From: Astyanax mexicanus
Lineage: Eukaryota; Chordata; Actinopteri; Characiformes; Acestrorhamphidae
Direction: 5' to 3'
Length of the DNA: 64,000 nucleotides
Assembly (NCBI RefSeq): GCF_023375975.1
Contig: NC_064426.1
Span: forward strand, 2,533,001 to 2,597,000
Positions 24,868-36,735 of this stretch are shown piece after piece. Under the pieces are notes generated by a model that did not search any database, had not been told where the DNA came from, and saw nothing but the letters and a program-made list of their open reading frames with translations. Within the stretch, counting starts at the first letter, position 1, and each line of letters opens with the position of its first letter. The position numbers were made by a program, and so were the translations under genes.

Positions 24868-25306
24868 TGTGTGTATATATGTGTGTATATATGTGTATAT
24901 ATGTGTGTGAGAGAGAGACATGCTGACAAAGCTCTTGGTCAGGACTCAAACTGTTACATTTGGCAGCGAGAGCAGAACCAATCAGATAATTGTCCTAGCG
25001 TGGCATGGAGTGCCCTGTCCGTGGGCAGCGGCCCTATATCTCCAGCCCGGGCTAATGGAGGCGCGAATTAGCACGCTAATGAAGACGAACATTAAAATTA
25101 TGAATCACCATCAAATTCAGCTTTTTCACTGTGAATCTGAGAGTGCAGGTGATTAGAAGAGCGAGCAGGGGAGGAAGAAGAAGAAGAAGAGGTTTGATTA
25201 GGAACAAAAAGAAACACCCACACTTTGTATAATGTGTGTAATACATGTGTAATAACTGTGTAGTTACATATAACCTGTACACGTAATAACAGTGTAACTA
25301 CATATA

Positions 25307-25856
25307 CAGCTCTAGAAACAATTAAGATTCTGCTATTTATAGGTACACCGTATGTTTGAGCAAAATTAACCTTTTTTTGTTTAATTCTATAAACTACAGA
25401 CAACATTTCTCCCAAATTGCCAAGTAAAAATATTGTCATTTAAAGCATTTATTTATTTTACAGAAAATGAGAAATGGCTGAAATAACAAAAAAGCTGATG
25501 CAGATGCAGAGCTTTCAGACCTCAAATAATGCAAAGAAAACAATAAAGTTAATATTTATAAAGTTTTAAGAGTTCAGAAATCAGTATTTGGTGGAATAAC
25601 CCTGGTTGTTTTTTAATCACAGTTTTAATTTCATGCATCTTGGCATCATGTTCTCCTCCACCAGTCTTACACACTGCTTTTGGATAACTTTATGCTGCTT
25701 TACTCCTGATACAAAAATTAAAGCAGTTCAGTTTGGTGGTTTGATGGTTTGTGATCATCCATCTTCCTCTTGATTATATTCCAGAGGTTTTCAATTAGGT
25801 AAAATCAAAGAAACTCATCATTTTTAAATGGTCTCTTATTTTTTTTATCAGGGCTG
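25307..25856 (-). mobile_element. Tc1-derived non-autonomous element, family A, complete (reverse)
   Basis: About 550 bp with both ends (CAGCTCTA at left, GGGCTG at right) and flanking TA on both sides, as expected for Tc1/mariner target duplication. Contains the full core, including the decayed C-terminal transposase block in reverse. Confidence 0.88.
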
Positions 25857-26258
25857 TATATTTTAACTTTAAGTTTACATGAGTTTTTAGGTATTTTTTT
25901 ATTGTTTAATAATTTATATTGATTTTAAGGTAATATTTGTATTCCATTTTTTTTATATCCAAAGCTGTATAAAATAATTTAATGATCAAATGATGTCATG
26001 ATGTGACTGCCTCTGATATGATCATACTGTCAATCACATAGTTTGTCTGTAAATTGGCCAAAACTAACACAGAGCCTATTAGTTTTATCTCTATAAACGA
26101 GTATGTATTTGAAATGATGTAATATAGGGTTTAAAATAACCAGGGTCACAAACTAACATGATAAAATGTTAAGATAATATTTTAAAATTGAATTTGCCTG
26201 ACAATGACTATAAAACATCCAAAACATCCAGTTATACTGAGAACAGGAAGAGTAGGTT

Positions 26259-26289
26259 GTTGTGTGTGTGTGTGTGAGAGAGAGAGTAA

Positions 26290-26322
<33 letters not shown>

Positions 26323-26323
26323 T

Positions 26324-26370
<47 letters not shown>
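26259..26370. repeat. (GT)n/(GA)n microsatellite
   Basis: Two units of a (GT)n-GAGAGAGAGAGTAA block followed by a 40-bp pure GT run. Confidence 0.95.
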
Positions 26371-26372
<2 letters not shown>

Positions 26373-26630
26373 AGGTTCAGCAGTCTCTGGGCGCTGTCCC
26401 AGGTCCTGAAACGTCCGTCTCATTTCCTGCTGTGTAAAAGTTCCAGTCTGGAAGTGCTGCAGACCCATCAACCAATCAAACAGCGAGAAAACAAAAAGGG
26501 AAAAAGCAGTGAAACGGCTCTCGATCAATTCTACATTACACAGACGCTGCGGCGAGTCTGAAACCCGAGCACCGGCTCCGGAACCGCCGACCCAAACGCC
26601 TTTCATTTATACAGCAGTTTTAAGGAATTA

Positions 26631-29430
26631 AAAAAAGTTTCGCAACTTTCTGCATTTGCTTTTTTTAAGTAAATTTCATTTTAGATAAATTTAAGTAACT
26701 TCAACTCGGTTTCAAGACTTAAATAGAGTTACACAGAGTAAATAAGAGAACTGAACTTCAGTCAATCCTTTCTTTTAGTAAACTTTACTTCATTTCTGCA
26801 TACAATACTACCTAATTACAATTACTTCATTTACACAATATTACTCAAATCATTTATGATACATGATATATTAAAATTCATGAAATTTAAATATTTTTAG
26901 TTAAAACACACATTCAAATATTTACATAATCTCAAAGATTTATTCTGTAAACAGACCAAGTCTCATGTAATACATTCTTTTTAGTTCACTAGTATAAAGA
27001 ATGTATAACATGTCATCCATGTGTTGAGACAGTGTAATATATGAGTTTTAACTAAAAATATTTACATTTCAGGAATTATAATATATTGTGTATCATAAAC
27101 TATTTTTAGAGTAATATTGTATTAATTAAGTAATTGTAATTAGGTAATATTGTATACAGAAATGAAGTAAAGTTTACTAAAAGAAAGGATTGATTAGTAA
27201 AAATAAATGAAGTAAAGTTTACTAAAAGAAAGAATTGATTCAGTAAAAATAAATGAAGAACAGTTTACTAAAAGAAAGGATTGATTCAGTAAAAATAAAT
27301 GAAGTAAAGTTTACTAAAAGAAAGGATTGATTCAGTAAAAATAAATGAAGTAAAGTTTACTAAAAGAAAGAATTGATTCAGTAAAAATAAATGAAGAACA
27401 GTTTACTAAAAGAAAGGATTGATTAGTAAAAATAAATGAAGAACAGTTTACTAAAAGAAAGGATTGATTCAGTAAAAATAAATGAAGTAAAGTTTACTAA
27501 AAGAAAGGATTGATTCAGTAAAAATAAATGAAGTAAAGTTTAATAAAAGAAAGAATTGATTCAGTAAAAATAAATGAAGTAAAATTTACTAAAAGAAAGG
27601 ATTGATTCAGTAAAAATAAATGAAGTAAAGTTTAATAAAAGAAAGAATTGATTCAGTAAAAATAAATGAAGTAAAGTTTACTAAAAGAAAGGATTGATTC
27701 AGTAAAAATAAATGAAGTAAAGTTTACTAAAAGAAAGGATTGATTCAGTAAAAATAAATGAAGTAAAGTTTACTAAAAGAAAGGATTGATTCAGTAAAAA
27801 TAAATGAAGTAAAGTTTACTAAAAGAAAGGATTGATTCAGTAAAAATAAATGAAGTAAAGTTTACTAAAAGAAAGGATTGATTCGGTAAAAATAAATGAA
27901 GTAAAGTTTACTAAAAGAAAGGATTGATTCAGTAAAAATAAATGAAGTAAAGTTTACTAAAAGAAAGGATTGATTCGGTAAAAATAAATGAAGTAAAGTT
28001 TACTAAAAGAAAGGATTGATTCAGTAAAAATAAATGAAGTAAAGTTTGCTAAAAGAAAGGATTGATTCAGTAAAAATAAATGAAGTAAAGTTTACTAAAA
28101 GAAAGGATTGATTCAGTAAAAATAAATGAAGTAAAGTTTACTAAAAGAAAGGATTGATTCAGTAAGAATAAATGAAGTAAAGTTTACTAAAAGAAAGGAT
28201 TGATTCAGTAAAAATAAATGAAGTAATGTTTACTAAAAGAAAGGATTGATTAAGTAAAAATAAATGAAGTAAAGTTTACTAAAAGAAAGGATTGATTAAG
28301 TAAAAATAAATGAAGTAAAGTTTACTAAAAGAAAGGATTGATTCAGTAAAAATAAATGAAGTAAAGTTTACTAAAAGAAAGGATTGATTCAGTAAAAATA
28401 AATGAAGTAAAGTTTGCTAAAAGAAAGGATTGATTCAGTAAAAATAAATGAAGTAAAGTTTACTAAAAGAAAGGATTGATTCAGTAAAATAAATGAAGTA
28501 AAGTTTACTAAAAGAAAGGATTGATTCAGTAAAAATAAATGAAGTAATGTTTACTAAAAGAAAGGATTGATTCAGTAAAAATAAATGAAATAAAGTTTAC
28601 TAAAAGAAAGGATTGATTCAGTAAAAATAATTGAAATAAAGTTTACTAAAAGAAAGGATTGATTCAGTAAAATAAATGAAGTAAAGTTTACTAAAAGAAA
28701 GGATTGATTCAGTAAAAATAATTGAAATAAAGTTTACTAAAAGAAAGGATTGATTCAGTAAAATAAATGAAGTAAAGTTTACTAAAAGAAAGGATTGATT
28801 CAGTAAAAATAATTGAAATAAAGTTTACTAAAAGAAAGGATTGATTCAGTAAAATAAATGAAGTAAAGTTTACTAAAAGAAAGGATTGATTCAGTAAAAA
28901 TAAATGAAGTAAAGTTTACTAAAAGAAAGGATTGATTCAGTAAAAATAAATGAAGTGAAGTTTACTAAAAGAAAGGATTGATTCAGTAAAAATAAATGAA
29001 GTAAAGTTTACTAAAAGAAAGGATTGATTCAGTAAAATAAATGAAGTAAAGTTTACTAAAAGAAAGGATTGATTCAGTAAAAATAAATGAAGTAAAGTTT
29101 ACTAAAATAAAGGATTGATTCAGTAAAAATAAATGAAGTAAAGTTTACTAAAAGAAAGGATTGATTCAGTAAAAATAAATGAAGTGAAGTTTACTAAAAG
29201 AAAGGATTGATTCAGTAAAAATAAATGAAGTAAAGTTTACTAAAAGAAAGGATTGATTCAGTAAAATAAATGAAGTAAAGTTTACTAAAAGAAAGGATTG
29301 ACTGAAGTTCAGTTCACTTATTTACTCCATGGAACATTTAAGTCTTGAAACTGATTTGAAGTTACTGAAATTTATCTGAAATTAAATTTACTTAAAAAAA
29401 GCAAATGCAGAAAGTTGTGAAACATTTTTA
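26631..29430. mobile_element. Palindromic element expanded by a minisatellite
   Basis: The left arm (26631-26900: CGCAACTTTCTGCATTTGC, later CTTCAGTCAATCCTTTC) is the inverted counterpart of the right arm, split between 27030-27190 and 29300-29430 (GCAAATGCAGAAAGTTGTG). The centre of symmetry is near 26960-27000. The right arm is interrupted by the 46-bp array. Confidence 0.82.
27165..29303. repeat. 46-bp minisatellite, about 46 units
   Basis: Unit TAAAAATAAATGAAGTAAAG followed by TTTACTAAAAGAAAGGATTG and ATTCAG. Units are highly similar over 2.1 kb, with variants GAACAG, AATTGAAATAAAG and single-base deletions. It is the largest tandem array in the window. Confidence 0.95.
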
Positions 29431-30204
29431 AAGTAAATTTTTCTCCTCATTTTTTTCAGTGCAGGTGCTGGAAAGAAATAGAGCGGCCTGCGTCAACACA
29501 AGTATGTGTGCGTATGTGTGTTTGTGTGTGTGTGTCAGTGTGTGTGTGTGTGTGTGTGTGTGTGAAGGACCGTGGCAGGGAACGCTGGCTGTAATACAAT
29601 AACACAGCGGCAGGTCCAATTGGACGTCTCGTCAAGGACAAAGTGTTCGGGCGCTGAAGGCGCTCTTTAGCAGAGCGACAGGAGGCCCATTTCCACCCGC
29701 AGAAATCAGGACGTCTGGAGCAGGACACCTCCAGCCACCCTGTCCTTCAGAGAGCAGGACAGGAAGGGGCGTGGCCAAGCCACACAATAACCTCTTTTAA
29801 ACATTTTGATAAGGCCGGACGGCAGGCGGTCGTCCTCTCCGTCATAATGGGCAGATTAGCTACTGCTACCTGAGGCCCACATGCACTCATTATTACAAAG
29901 TCAAATCAGTTCTGACTGAAAAATATATTTATTTTTATATGAATATGAATATAAAAATAAAAATATATATGCACTGCATATATTCTGAATACTAGTGCAT
30001 ATAAAAAACAAAAATAAATAAAAGAATATCATTGAAAATGTACTTTATTTCAGTGATTCTGTTTGCAAAGGTGGAAAATAAAATCTGGATGTGGATTTCA
30101 TTTTCCAGCAGGACTTTTCCAGAAGGACACTGCCCACTTCATTGGCTGTAATCCATTATAATCAACAATAAAAGAAATGAATGCTAAAAATAGATCACTT
30201 AATT

Positions 30205-31150
30205 CTTAGAGTTTAATATAAGGTTGGTCCACTCTTTACAGCTATAGCAGCTTCAGATGTTCTAGGAATTTTTTTCACTAGGTTTAGGAGTGTGTTTATG
30301 GGAATTTCTGTTATACATTGTTATAACATCCATCCATCATCCATCGCATTTGACTGGCAGCATTTTTATGTTACATCATTTTTGGTGATAAAATGAATCA
30401 TTCTTATGGTGTTTTGTGACGAAAAAGCAAGAGCATGTGCATTGTAACTTTAATTGGGGGAAATAAGCATAGAGAACAACATTTTGGACTAGGGGAAAAA
30501 TTGCATGCCCCAGTATATGTTGGTCAACATAATTTTGTGATTGAGTGCCATCCCATTCTTAACCAATAGAGTCAACTAAGACATTTGCCTATCCTTTACA
30601 GCTATAAGAGTTTCCACTCTTCTGAGGAGACTTTCTACAAGGTTTAGGAGTGTGTTTATGAGAATTTTTGACCTCAGATTCTTCTAGAATATCATTTGTA
30701 AGGATAGACACAGATGTCTCCATTCTAATTCATCTCAAAACGGTTCTACCACATTGAGATCTGGACTTTAGTCAACTTTTTCCACTCAAAAACCTTTCAT
30801 CCATGTGTTTATGGAGCTTGCTTTTGTGTACTGGTGCACAGTTATGTTAGAAGAGGAAGGGGACGTCCACAGACTGTCTCTGAAGTTGAATTTGGAAGAA
30901 CGAAATTGTCCAAAATCTTACTAGTAAGATTACAAGTTCCTTTCATTGGAACTAAGAGGCAGAGCCTAAGCTCAAATTCTAATGATCCCCCCTCTACCAA
31001 ACTTTACACTCAGCACATTTCAGTCAGACTAGTACAGTTCTCCAGACAACCACCAAACAGTTTTATACATCTGTGGCCTTGGAAGTGATTGGAATTCCTG
31101 AATTTTTAATGGTTTGAAGTGGATGGTGGCGAATAGATCATGGCATTGCC
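30205..31150 (-). mobile_element. Decayed Tc1-like element with internal duplication
   Basis: The segment from about 30700 to 31120 resembles, on the minus strand, a common fish Tc1-type element (motifs CATCCATGTGTTTATGGAGC, TGGTGCACAGTTATGTTAGA, GTGGCCTTGGAAGTGATTGG). Two related blocks ending AGGTTTAGGAGTGTGTTTAT occur at 30275 and 30640, so part of it is duplicated. No intact reading frame. Family recognition is from memory. Confidence 0.55.
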
Positions 31151-32079
31151 TTGTGTCACATAAAACCATTTTCTAGAAAGAGTCAGAAGTTTTCAATGAA
31201 GATAATCTAAGGAAAATCTAAAATAGCAAACAAACAAACTACGCTAGGCTTGACCGGCTAAAATACCACAATTTCATACTTAATTAGGACATTCCTGCTG
31301 CTCTCCTCTCCCACTGAGAGAAGCTGTCAATCATCCCCCCGAACCGTCACACATGGGGGAGGGGGAACAGGCTGTTAAAAGAGGAGTCAGGGCTCTAAAA
31401 GAACCGTTATTCCATTTGCCAGCGTCTGCAGTCTGCAGTCAGCCGAATGAAAAGGCCCGCCCTGACATTCACCAAAAACATTTCTGAGGTATTCATAGGA
31501 TCATGCTGAAAGAGTCCCTCACTCTTCACAACCTGTCTGAAAAAGGCACACATCCGCACACATCCGCACGCACTGCAGCGCCAGGAACGAATATTGGAAT
31601 ATTTCCAATATTTGATCTATTTCAGCTTTGCTAATGCAAAAAAAGTGTGTTTTCAGTACACACGTCTCCTTTCATTTCCTGTCCCGCATTTTAAAGCAGC
31701 AGTCCTGAAGATTTTTTATTATTTTAAATTGAAAGCAGAAGCTCTCCTGAGTAACACTTTATTTTGAGTTTTTTTTTTTTTTTCGTAAATATTTAATAAA
31801 CTTATCGATAAACAGAATGGCAGTAACATATCATCAATATATCATCAACATATATAAAAGATATATCAGTGTAGCAGCAGAAAGGAAGCATCTGAATACA
31901 TTTAGGTAGAAATCTTAAAGATGTACTGTTGATGCTTTACTTATATTACGGTAAGTAGATAAGATAGTGATAATATATTACATAAGTTGTGCTTAATATG
32001 TAACTTAATCAAAGTTAAACCTGATTCTAACCTTCATCCTTTTCCTCGTTCTAACTTCAATCCAAAACCTAGTTCTAGT

Positions 32080-32345
32080 CCCATTTTAGCGAGATTTAGG
32101 CTTTAGGCCATGAACCGTGCACCCTGCAGTTTGATTTAGGGCATGTCAGTGTGTCTTTGCTACCGTAACGACGGGAAAAGTACACCTTGCCCAGCTCGAT
32201 ATGCACAAAAGGCATGTACTAATTCTCAGTTGGGCGTAATGTGCAATAAATCCTGCTGCTTGTCCATGTGTGCGTAACCAGTGCTCACATGTGACACACC
32301 TGCTTTGCCAAGATAGCAATGAGCGTCTGACTGTTGGTGGAGAGA
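32080..32345. mobile_element. Diverged hAT-type dispersed repeat
   Basis: Shares GATTTAGGGCATGTCAGT, GAAAAGTACACCTT and GGCATGTACTAATTCTC with 53501-53790. Confidence 0.55.
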
Positions 32346-34118
32346 CGTGTCATCTGCTGCTGTTGATCCACTGTGTTTTATTATCAAGTCTAAAGTCAGT
32401 GCAGTTTTTGTTTTCCCACAAAATCTTACAGCACTTCATATCTTACAGCTTCCCTCTGCTACTGACAACTTTTATGGAGATGCAGATTTCATTTTCCAGC
32501 AGCATTTGAGGACTTGGCACACTGCCATTTAAATATTGAGTTTCACATTTTCAAATGAATTACTGAAATAAAGAGCAATCTCAGTCAAAAGTTTCTACAG
32601 CCAGTCCAGACAGAAACACGGGACAGATCAAAAATATCAAATATCAATATCACATTTTATGTTTGAAACTAGGTTATTTAATTTCTGTGGAAAGCAAAAA
32701 ATTAGTTTTTGGACTAACTGGGTCTTTCTGATCCCAAAATGGCAAGGATACATTTTTAAAATGTTAATATGAGTACCCTTGTTTTTTTTTTTTGTTGCAA
32801 AAACTCTTCTTATACAAAGAGAAAGTTAAGTTTATATATATTTTTTATACTTGTTAGGTCCTCTGGATTGTTTAAATAAAGATTTATTTTATGGAGGGGT
32901 CCTAAATAGACTCTAAATAGGCCTATTAGGGCATTAGAGTGAAGCTCAGAATGAGATCCACATTCAGGGTTAATGTCTGTTAAAGTCTGACACTGTGAGA
33001 CATATATAACCCATCTCCATTACACACACATTCACTACACATATTTGCACAGAGCTTGTAAAGACATTTGTGCAAACACTCACTCGTGCCCTCGCACACT
33101 CGCGCCCTCAAACACTCGCGCCCTCACGCTCTCGTGCCCACGCTCGCTGTGGCTCGGTCCTTGCCTGGAACTGGAGTGGCGATTAGATTTAATAGCTTTT
33201 TTGCAGAAAGCATCTGCACTGACACGGGCCGTCGTTCTTCTGGCCGAGCGTCAAATCACAAAGAAGCCACTTCATTTCCAAAAGGTCTTACGAGAGCCGA
33301 CACACTCCGCCGGCTGATTAGAGGTTCCCAGCTTTTGTTTGTTAACAGCTCTCCCCCGCCGCCACGTCCGTCCCCACCTAGTCTATCAGCCCGAACCCAA
33401 TTGAAATGTCGTGGAAAAAAAAAACGGGAGCGACAGAAAAGGCCCCCATCAAACGGATCATTGTTGAAACGCCGGCTCGGTTAAGGAGGCTTATTTGGTG
33501 CCTTTCTGACAAGAAGCAGTTCGAGCAGCATCTTCAGCGTGTTTTTCACCACTACAGATTACCCAGAGTCCTCTACAGCCCCCGACTACATCTCTGTTCA
33601 TTACTGACTCACATCCAGCTCTTTATATCTGCATCAGACACTCGTACAATAAATGATACACATGCTTAAAACATGGCCTGCAAACATGAAACATCCGGCC
33701 TGTGAGGTCGGTTGCACTATAAATAATAAATAAATAAAAAGCTTCTCTGGTGAGCTTTTGTTTACATGCCTCCCCTGTCTCTCTCACTCTGTTGAGCTCA
33801 GTATCCGCCCATTATCGTTTTTCTGCACGTTCTTGTGCTCCATATCTCATTTCAAGGGTGTTTTTTTCCAGGCTGTGTCCCAATTCACTAGCAGTTTCAC
33901 TAGATTTTATGTTCGATCCTGTGTGAGGAGCGGTGTGTTTTTTTAATTTATTTATTTGTTCTTATTCCTTTTTTCTTGGATTAACCTGCTTTGAAATCAA
34001 CTGTTCTGCATTTGGGTTCAACAACCCTCTGGGCTGGAGAGCTACTAATCTGTTTTGTCTGTTTGCATGGACAGTGTAGCCAGATGCTGCAGATCACCAT
34101 CATTACAACTATATGAAA

Positions 34119-34620
34119 TTATGAGTTTCTTCAATTTCACCAAATTTAAAACCTCTGGAATATAATCTAGAGAAAGATGGATGATCACAAACCATCAAAC
34201 CACCAAACTGAACTGCTTGAATTTTTGCACCAGGAGTAAAGCAGCATAAAGTTATCCAAAAGCAGTGTGTAAGACTGGTGGAGGAAGAGAACATGATGCC
34301 AAGATACATGAAAACTGTGATTAAAAACCAGGGTTATTCCACCAAATATTGATTTCTGAACTCTTAAAACTTTATGAATATGAACTTATTTTCTTTGCAT
34401 TATTTAAGGTCTGAAGGCTCTGCATCTTTTTTGTTATTTCAGTCATTTCTCATTTTCTGTAAATAAATGCTCTAAATGAGAATATTTTTATTTGGAATTT
34501 GGGAGAATTGTTGTCTGTAGTTTATAGAATAAAACAACAATGTTCATTTTACTCAAACATAAACCTATAAATAGCAAAATCAGAGAAACTGATTCAGAAA
34601 CTGAAGTGATCTCTTTAATT
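34119..34620 (+). mobile_element. Tc1-derived non-autonomous element, family A
   Basis: Forward copy with full core and the right arm through AGAGAAACTGATTCAGAAAC. The extreme left end is missing. A SINE fragment follows immediately at 34626. Confidence 0.85.
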
Positions 34621-34625
34621 TTTGC

Positions 34626-34700
34626 TGTCTAAAGCGCTGCCACTATGGTTCGAATCCCGGTCATGTAGCTTGCCATCAGCTGCAGGAGCCCTGTTCCAAA
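34626..34700 (+). mobile_element. SINE fragment
   Basis: Shares GTCTAAAGCGCTGCCACTAT, the box B-like GGTTCGAATCCC and GCTTGCCATCAGCTGCAGGA with the SINE at 52403. Confidence 0.72.
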
Positions 34701-35700
34701 GCTGTCCCCTGAGTACTGAAACGTCGTAAATAACATGCAGTTTATTCATGGCAAATCAGAAGTATAATCTGTATTGTTTAAATTAAGATGAAATATCCAG
34801 ATTTTTTACTTTGTTCAACAATAAAAAGCTGTTTATGGAGCTAACCACCCTTTGGGTCACTTGTATTCAAGACAAGAGGCTCATCAGGGTCAGCCTGACA
34901 CTTTAAAGACCATTAAACACTCTTAAACCGCTATTCTCTCTGTTATTGGCTACCAGTGTGGGCCTGATTGCACCTATTGTGTTAGCTTAGCCGCTAATGC
35001 CTTCTGAACCTGTCCTGAATTAGAGCCTTTTAGGCTTTTAACTGCAGTGTTGGACTATAGAGAGAGAGGGAGCGCTATTAAATAATCGATGCTACAAGAA
35101 GCCAACCAGCAGCTCCTAAACAAGCAGAAAAAGAGAGAGATAAAAAACGAAAAGAGATAAAAAAAACATAGAGAGATAAATAAAATAAAATAAAATAAAA
35201 TACAGGCAAGGCATCCAAACACCGGCCGAGCGAGAGCATTTAGAGATACAGGTAAAGGTACAGGTGAAGTCATTGACGACTGGCTGCAGAACGAGCCACA
35301 GGGGTCGAACCCGAGCCGCCACCGGGCCGAGGAGCTCAGCGTTTACGCCTGAATTCTCAGAACAGCTCTTAAAGTGTTTATACAGCCCAGAACAGAGAGT
35401 TAATAGCGAGGCTTGAGTGATTTAACACTCTTATTTACGGCTTTAGCAGCCGCTAGAGTTTAGATCTCTTATGGTAAAACTGAACATCTCAAATCCCAAG
35501 CCAGTTTCCTCCCTTTCAATAAAGCACACAAAAGCTACCTGGTACAACCCAGATCTATGAGGTTAAATCCATCAGGAGAACTGTTAAGTTACTCACTCTG
35601 AACGCAGGGCAGATTTGTTTGAGCTTCAAGCACTATTATATTTCCACTATATACTGTACAGAGTTAGCAGGAAACAGATATTTTATAATAAGAAACTACA

Positions 35701-36182
35701 TACAAACTACATATAAACTACAGACAACATTTCTCCCAAATTCCAAATAAAAATATTGTCATTTAGAGCATTTATTTGCACAAAATGATAAATGGCTGAA
35801 ATAACAACAACAAAAAAAAAGATGCAGAGCTTTCAGACCTCAAATAATGCAAAGAAAACAAAAAGATCATATTCATAAAGTTTTAAGAGTTCAGAAATCA
35901 ATATTTGGTGGAATAACCCTGGTTGGTTTAAAATCACAGTTTTTTTCATGCATCTTGGCATCATGTTCTCTTTCTCCACCAGTCTTACACACTGCTTTTG
36001 GATAACTTTATGCTGCTTTACTCCTGGTGCAAAAGTTCAAGCAGTTCAGTTTGGTTTAGTTTGATGGTTTGTGATCATCCGTCTTCCTCTTGATCATATT
36101 CCAGAGGTTTTTAAATTGGTAAAATTAAAGAAACTCATCATTTTCAGTTGCTCTCTATTTTTTTTTTTTTTTACAAAAGCTG
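35701..36182 (-). mobile_element. Tc1-derived non-autonomous element, family A (reverse)
   Basis: Reverse copy beginning at the AACTACAGACAACATTTCTC motif and ending in a T-run followed by AAAGCTGTA. The core carries a small internal duplication (GGTTTAGTTTGATGG). Confidence 0.85.
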
Positions 36183-36257
36183 TATCCCATTTATCTTATA
36201 TGTTTTAGTAGTATAAGAACAGATACTCATATATACTAAACACAGACTAATTGTAAG

Positions 36258-36735
36258 TTTAGTTGCTGTGCTTAGTGGTTGATAAGGTGTCAAAGGTGTA
36301 GCTACGATGTGCTTGGTAGTGGCTAAGGTGTCATAATTTTAGCAATGATTTGCACAGTTGTTGCTATGATGTCATAAGTGTACCTAAGGTGTGCTCGGTG
36401 GTTGACAGGGTGTTGTAAGTGTAACTATGATGTGCTCATTAATTGCTAAGGTGTAAGTGTAGCTATGGTGTGCGGAGTTGTTGCTATGGTGTGCTCAGTG
36501 GTTGATTGGGTGTTGTAAGCGTAGTTATGGTGTGCTTGGTGGTTGATAGGGTGTCGTAAATATAGCTATGGTGTGCTGAGTTGTTGCTGTGGTAATGTAT
36601 GTGGTAGCTATTGTGTGCCAAATTGTTGCTATGGTGTTGTAAGTGTAGCTATGATGTGCTTGATAATTGCTAACATGCTGCAAGTATAGTGTAGCTCTGT
36701 AGTCGCTAGTGTGTTGGTAAGTGGAGCTATGCTAT
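36258..36735. repeat. Degenerate GTGTGCT array
   Basis: Units of roughly 55-65 bp with AGTGTAGCTATGGTGTGCT, GTGGTTGATAGGGTG and TTGTTGCTATGGTGT recur with heavy divergence. Confidence 0.8.

Noticed and set aside
27165..29303. CRISPR-like array
   Set aside because: The 46-bp units are contiguous with no unique spacers and the genome is vertebrate. It is a minisatellite.
27165..29303. Recursive (zero-exon) splice sites in the 46-bp units
   Set aside because: The sense strand reads TTTTAGTAAAC, where AG and GT share the same G. A recursive site needs AG followed by a separate GT.
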